Shown here piece by piece: positions 63,462-64,000 of a stretch of DNA of 64,000 nt (its first letter is position 1; every line of letters starts with the position of its first letter). The stretch is from Tuwongella immobilis (GTDB lineage: Bacteria > Planctomycetota > Planctomycetia > Gemmatales > Gemmataceae). Below the pieces are notes generated by a model. That model was not told where the DNA came from. It searched no databases and saw only the letters and a list, made by a program, of their open reading frames with translations. A program made the position numbers and the translations under genes. The stretch spans positions 868,001-932,000 of the forward strand of contig NZ_LR593887.1 of assembly GCF_901538355.1 (NCBI RefSeq), given 5' to 3'.

Positions 63462-64000
63462 ATGGCCGATTTGATTGCCCCGCATGGTGGGCTGAGCGCG
63501 TTGGTGAATCGCACGGTTCCGGCTGCTGAAATCGCCGATTTCACCGCCAAGGCGGCCACGCTGCCCAAGTTGACGGTCAGCGACGCCGATCTGTCCAGCC
63601 TGTATCGCATGGCCGACGGCGGCCTGTCTCCGCTGACCGGCCCGATGACCCGCGAAGTCTTTGACCGCGTGCTCCAAGAAGAAGTCATCCTCAGCGAAGG
63701 CGGCAAGTACGCTTGGACGATCCCCATTGCGTTCCCGGTCGATGCCGAACAAGCCAAGACTCTGAAGGTGGGCGAAACCATCGCCCTGGTCAACAGCAAG
63801 GATGAAATCGTCGGCACGCTGGATCTGCAAGACGTATACCCTTGGGACAAAGTGGCTTACAACACGAGCGTCTACGCCACGCCGCGCATGGATCACCCCG
63901 GCGCTCGCATCGCGCTGAGCGATCCCCGCGAATATCTGGTCGGTGGCACGGTTCGCGTGTTGCCCCAACCGAAGAACCCCAGCTATGGCGATCTGGTGCT
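63462..64000 (+). CDS. sat: sulfate adenylyltransferase (ATP sulfurylase), 5' part
   Basis: About 179 codons are present before the window ends. MADLIAPHGGLSALVNRTVP is followed by 'LPKLTVSDADLSSLYRMADG' and GLSPLTGPMT, the N-terminal PUA-like domain of dimeric Sat/ATP-sulfurylase. The sequence then reads NTSVYATPRMDHPG, with the start of the catalytic part. The enzyme makes APS from ATP and sulfate, the substrate of the CysH encoded 540 bp upstream. The ATG at 63462 lies 39 bp after the Rrf2 stop; GAGAGA is nearby. Confidence 0.92.
   Translation, partial: MADLIAPHGGLSALVNRTVPAAEIADFTAKAATLPKLTVSDADLSSLYRMADGGLSPLTGPMTREVFDRVLQEEVILSEGGKYAWTIPIAFPVDAEQAKTLKVGETIALVNSKDEIVGTLDLQDVYPWDKVAYNTSVYATPRMDHPGARIALSDPREYLVGGTVRVLPQPKNPSYGDLV

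Noticed and set aside
1-64000. tRNA or rRNA genes
   Set aside because: I looked for cloverleaf-type stems with GTTCRA-like T-loops and for rRNA signature stretches and saw none I could support.

Overview
The window looks like a chromosomal segment of a planctomycete, most likely a Gemmataceae-type organism. This is inferred from gene content, not from a database match. It has six DUF1559 prepilin-like genes, each with the same [20 protein letters not shown]-type N-terminus, and a YTV-repeat surface protein. It also has 'LEER/LESR' planctomycete surface-protein N-termini, leucine-rich proteins with a TIGR02996-like leader, WD40 proteins, a Ser/Thr kinase, and large secreted multidomain proteins. 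GC content is moderately high and genes have clear Shine-Dalgarno (SD) sites. I see no rRNA, tRNA or CRISPR array.

Layout. 0-15 kb: end of a lipoate-ligase-like gene, a secreted HEAT protein, DUF1559/lipoprotein pairs, an eight-unit palindromic repeat array (4.0-4.35 kb), a Tyr-rich secreted protein, a patatin phospholipase, an FG-GAP/VCBS surface protein, and a kinase with a C-terminal receiver domain. 15-22.5 kb: an accessory stretch of small orphan genes, short duplicated fragments and a duplicated 3' end of a neighbouring gene. 22.4-27.4 kb: a translationally coupled esterase and beta-propeller pair, a Wza-like polysaccharide export lipoprotein and an AsmA-like protein. 27.7-32.3 kb: a hexanucleotide microsatellite, then three decayed polymorphic-toxin cassettes (HINT plus nuclease plus immunity; HINT plus deaminase plus Imm1-like immunity; HINT remnant). 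32.4-38.5 kb: an EF-hand/redoxin/cytochrome/copper-oxygenase-like protein, a GH17-like hydrolase, a TPR protein, and a two-gene operon of a nucleoside-phosphorylase-fold protein with an unknown partner. 38.8-47.5 kb: a Cys-rich secreted protein, an orphan ABC permease, a coupled WD40/LRR operon and a frameshifted DUF4347-like surface gene. 47.9-54.3 kb: a PepSY protein, DUF1559, and DUF2293, a degenerate phosphatase-SUI1 fusion and DoxX close together, then a glycosyltransferase. 54.7-61.2 kb: a YTV-repeat cell-surface protein followed by a 1.92-kb tandem duplication of a DUF1559/lipoprotein pair including its promoter and terminator. 61.3-64 kb: a secreted protein and the start of a sulfate-assimilation cluster (APS reductase, Rrf2 regulator, ATP sulfurylase).

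The most noteworthy structures are the palindromic array at 4 kb, the toxin-cassette graveyard at 29-32 kb, the phosphorylase/partner operon at 37-38.5 kb, the catalytically dead phosphatase fused to SUI1 at 51.3 kb, and the frameshift at 47.48 kb. All functional assignments come from motifs read by eye.
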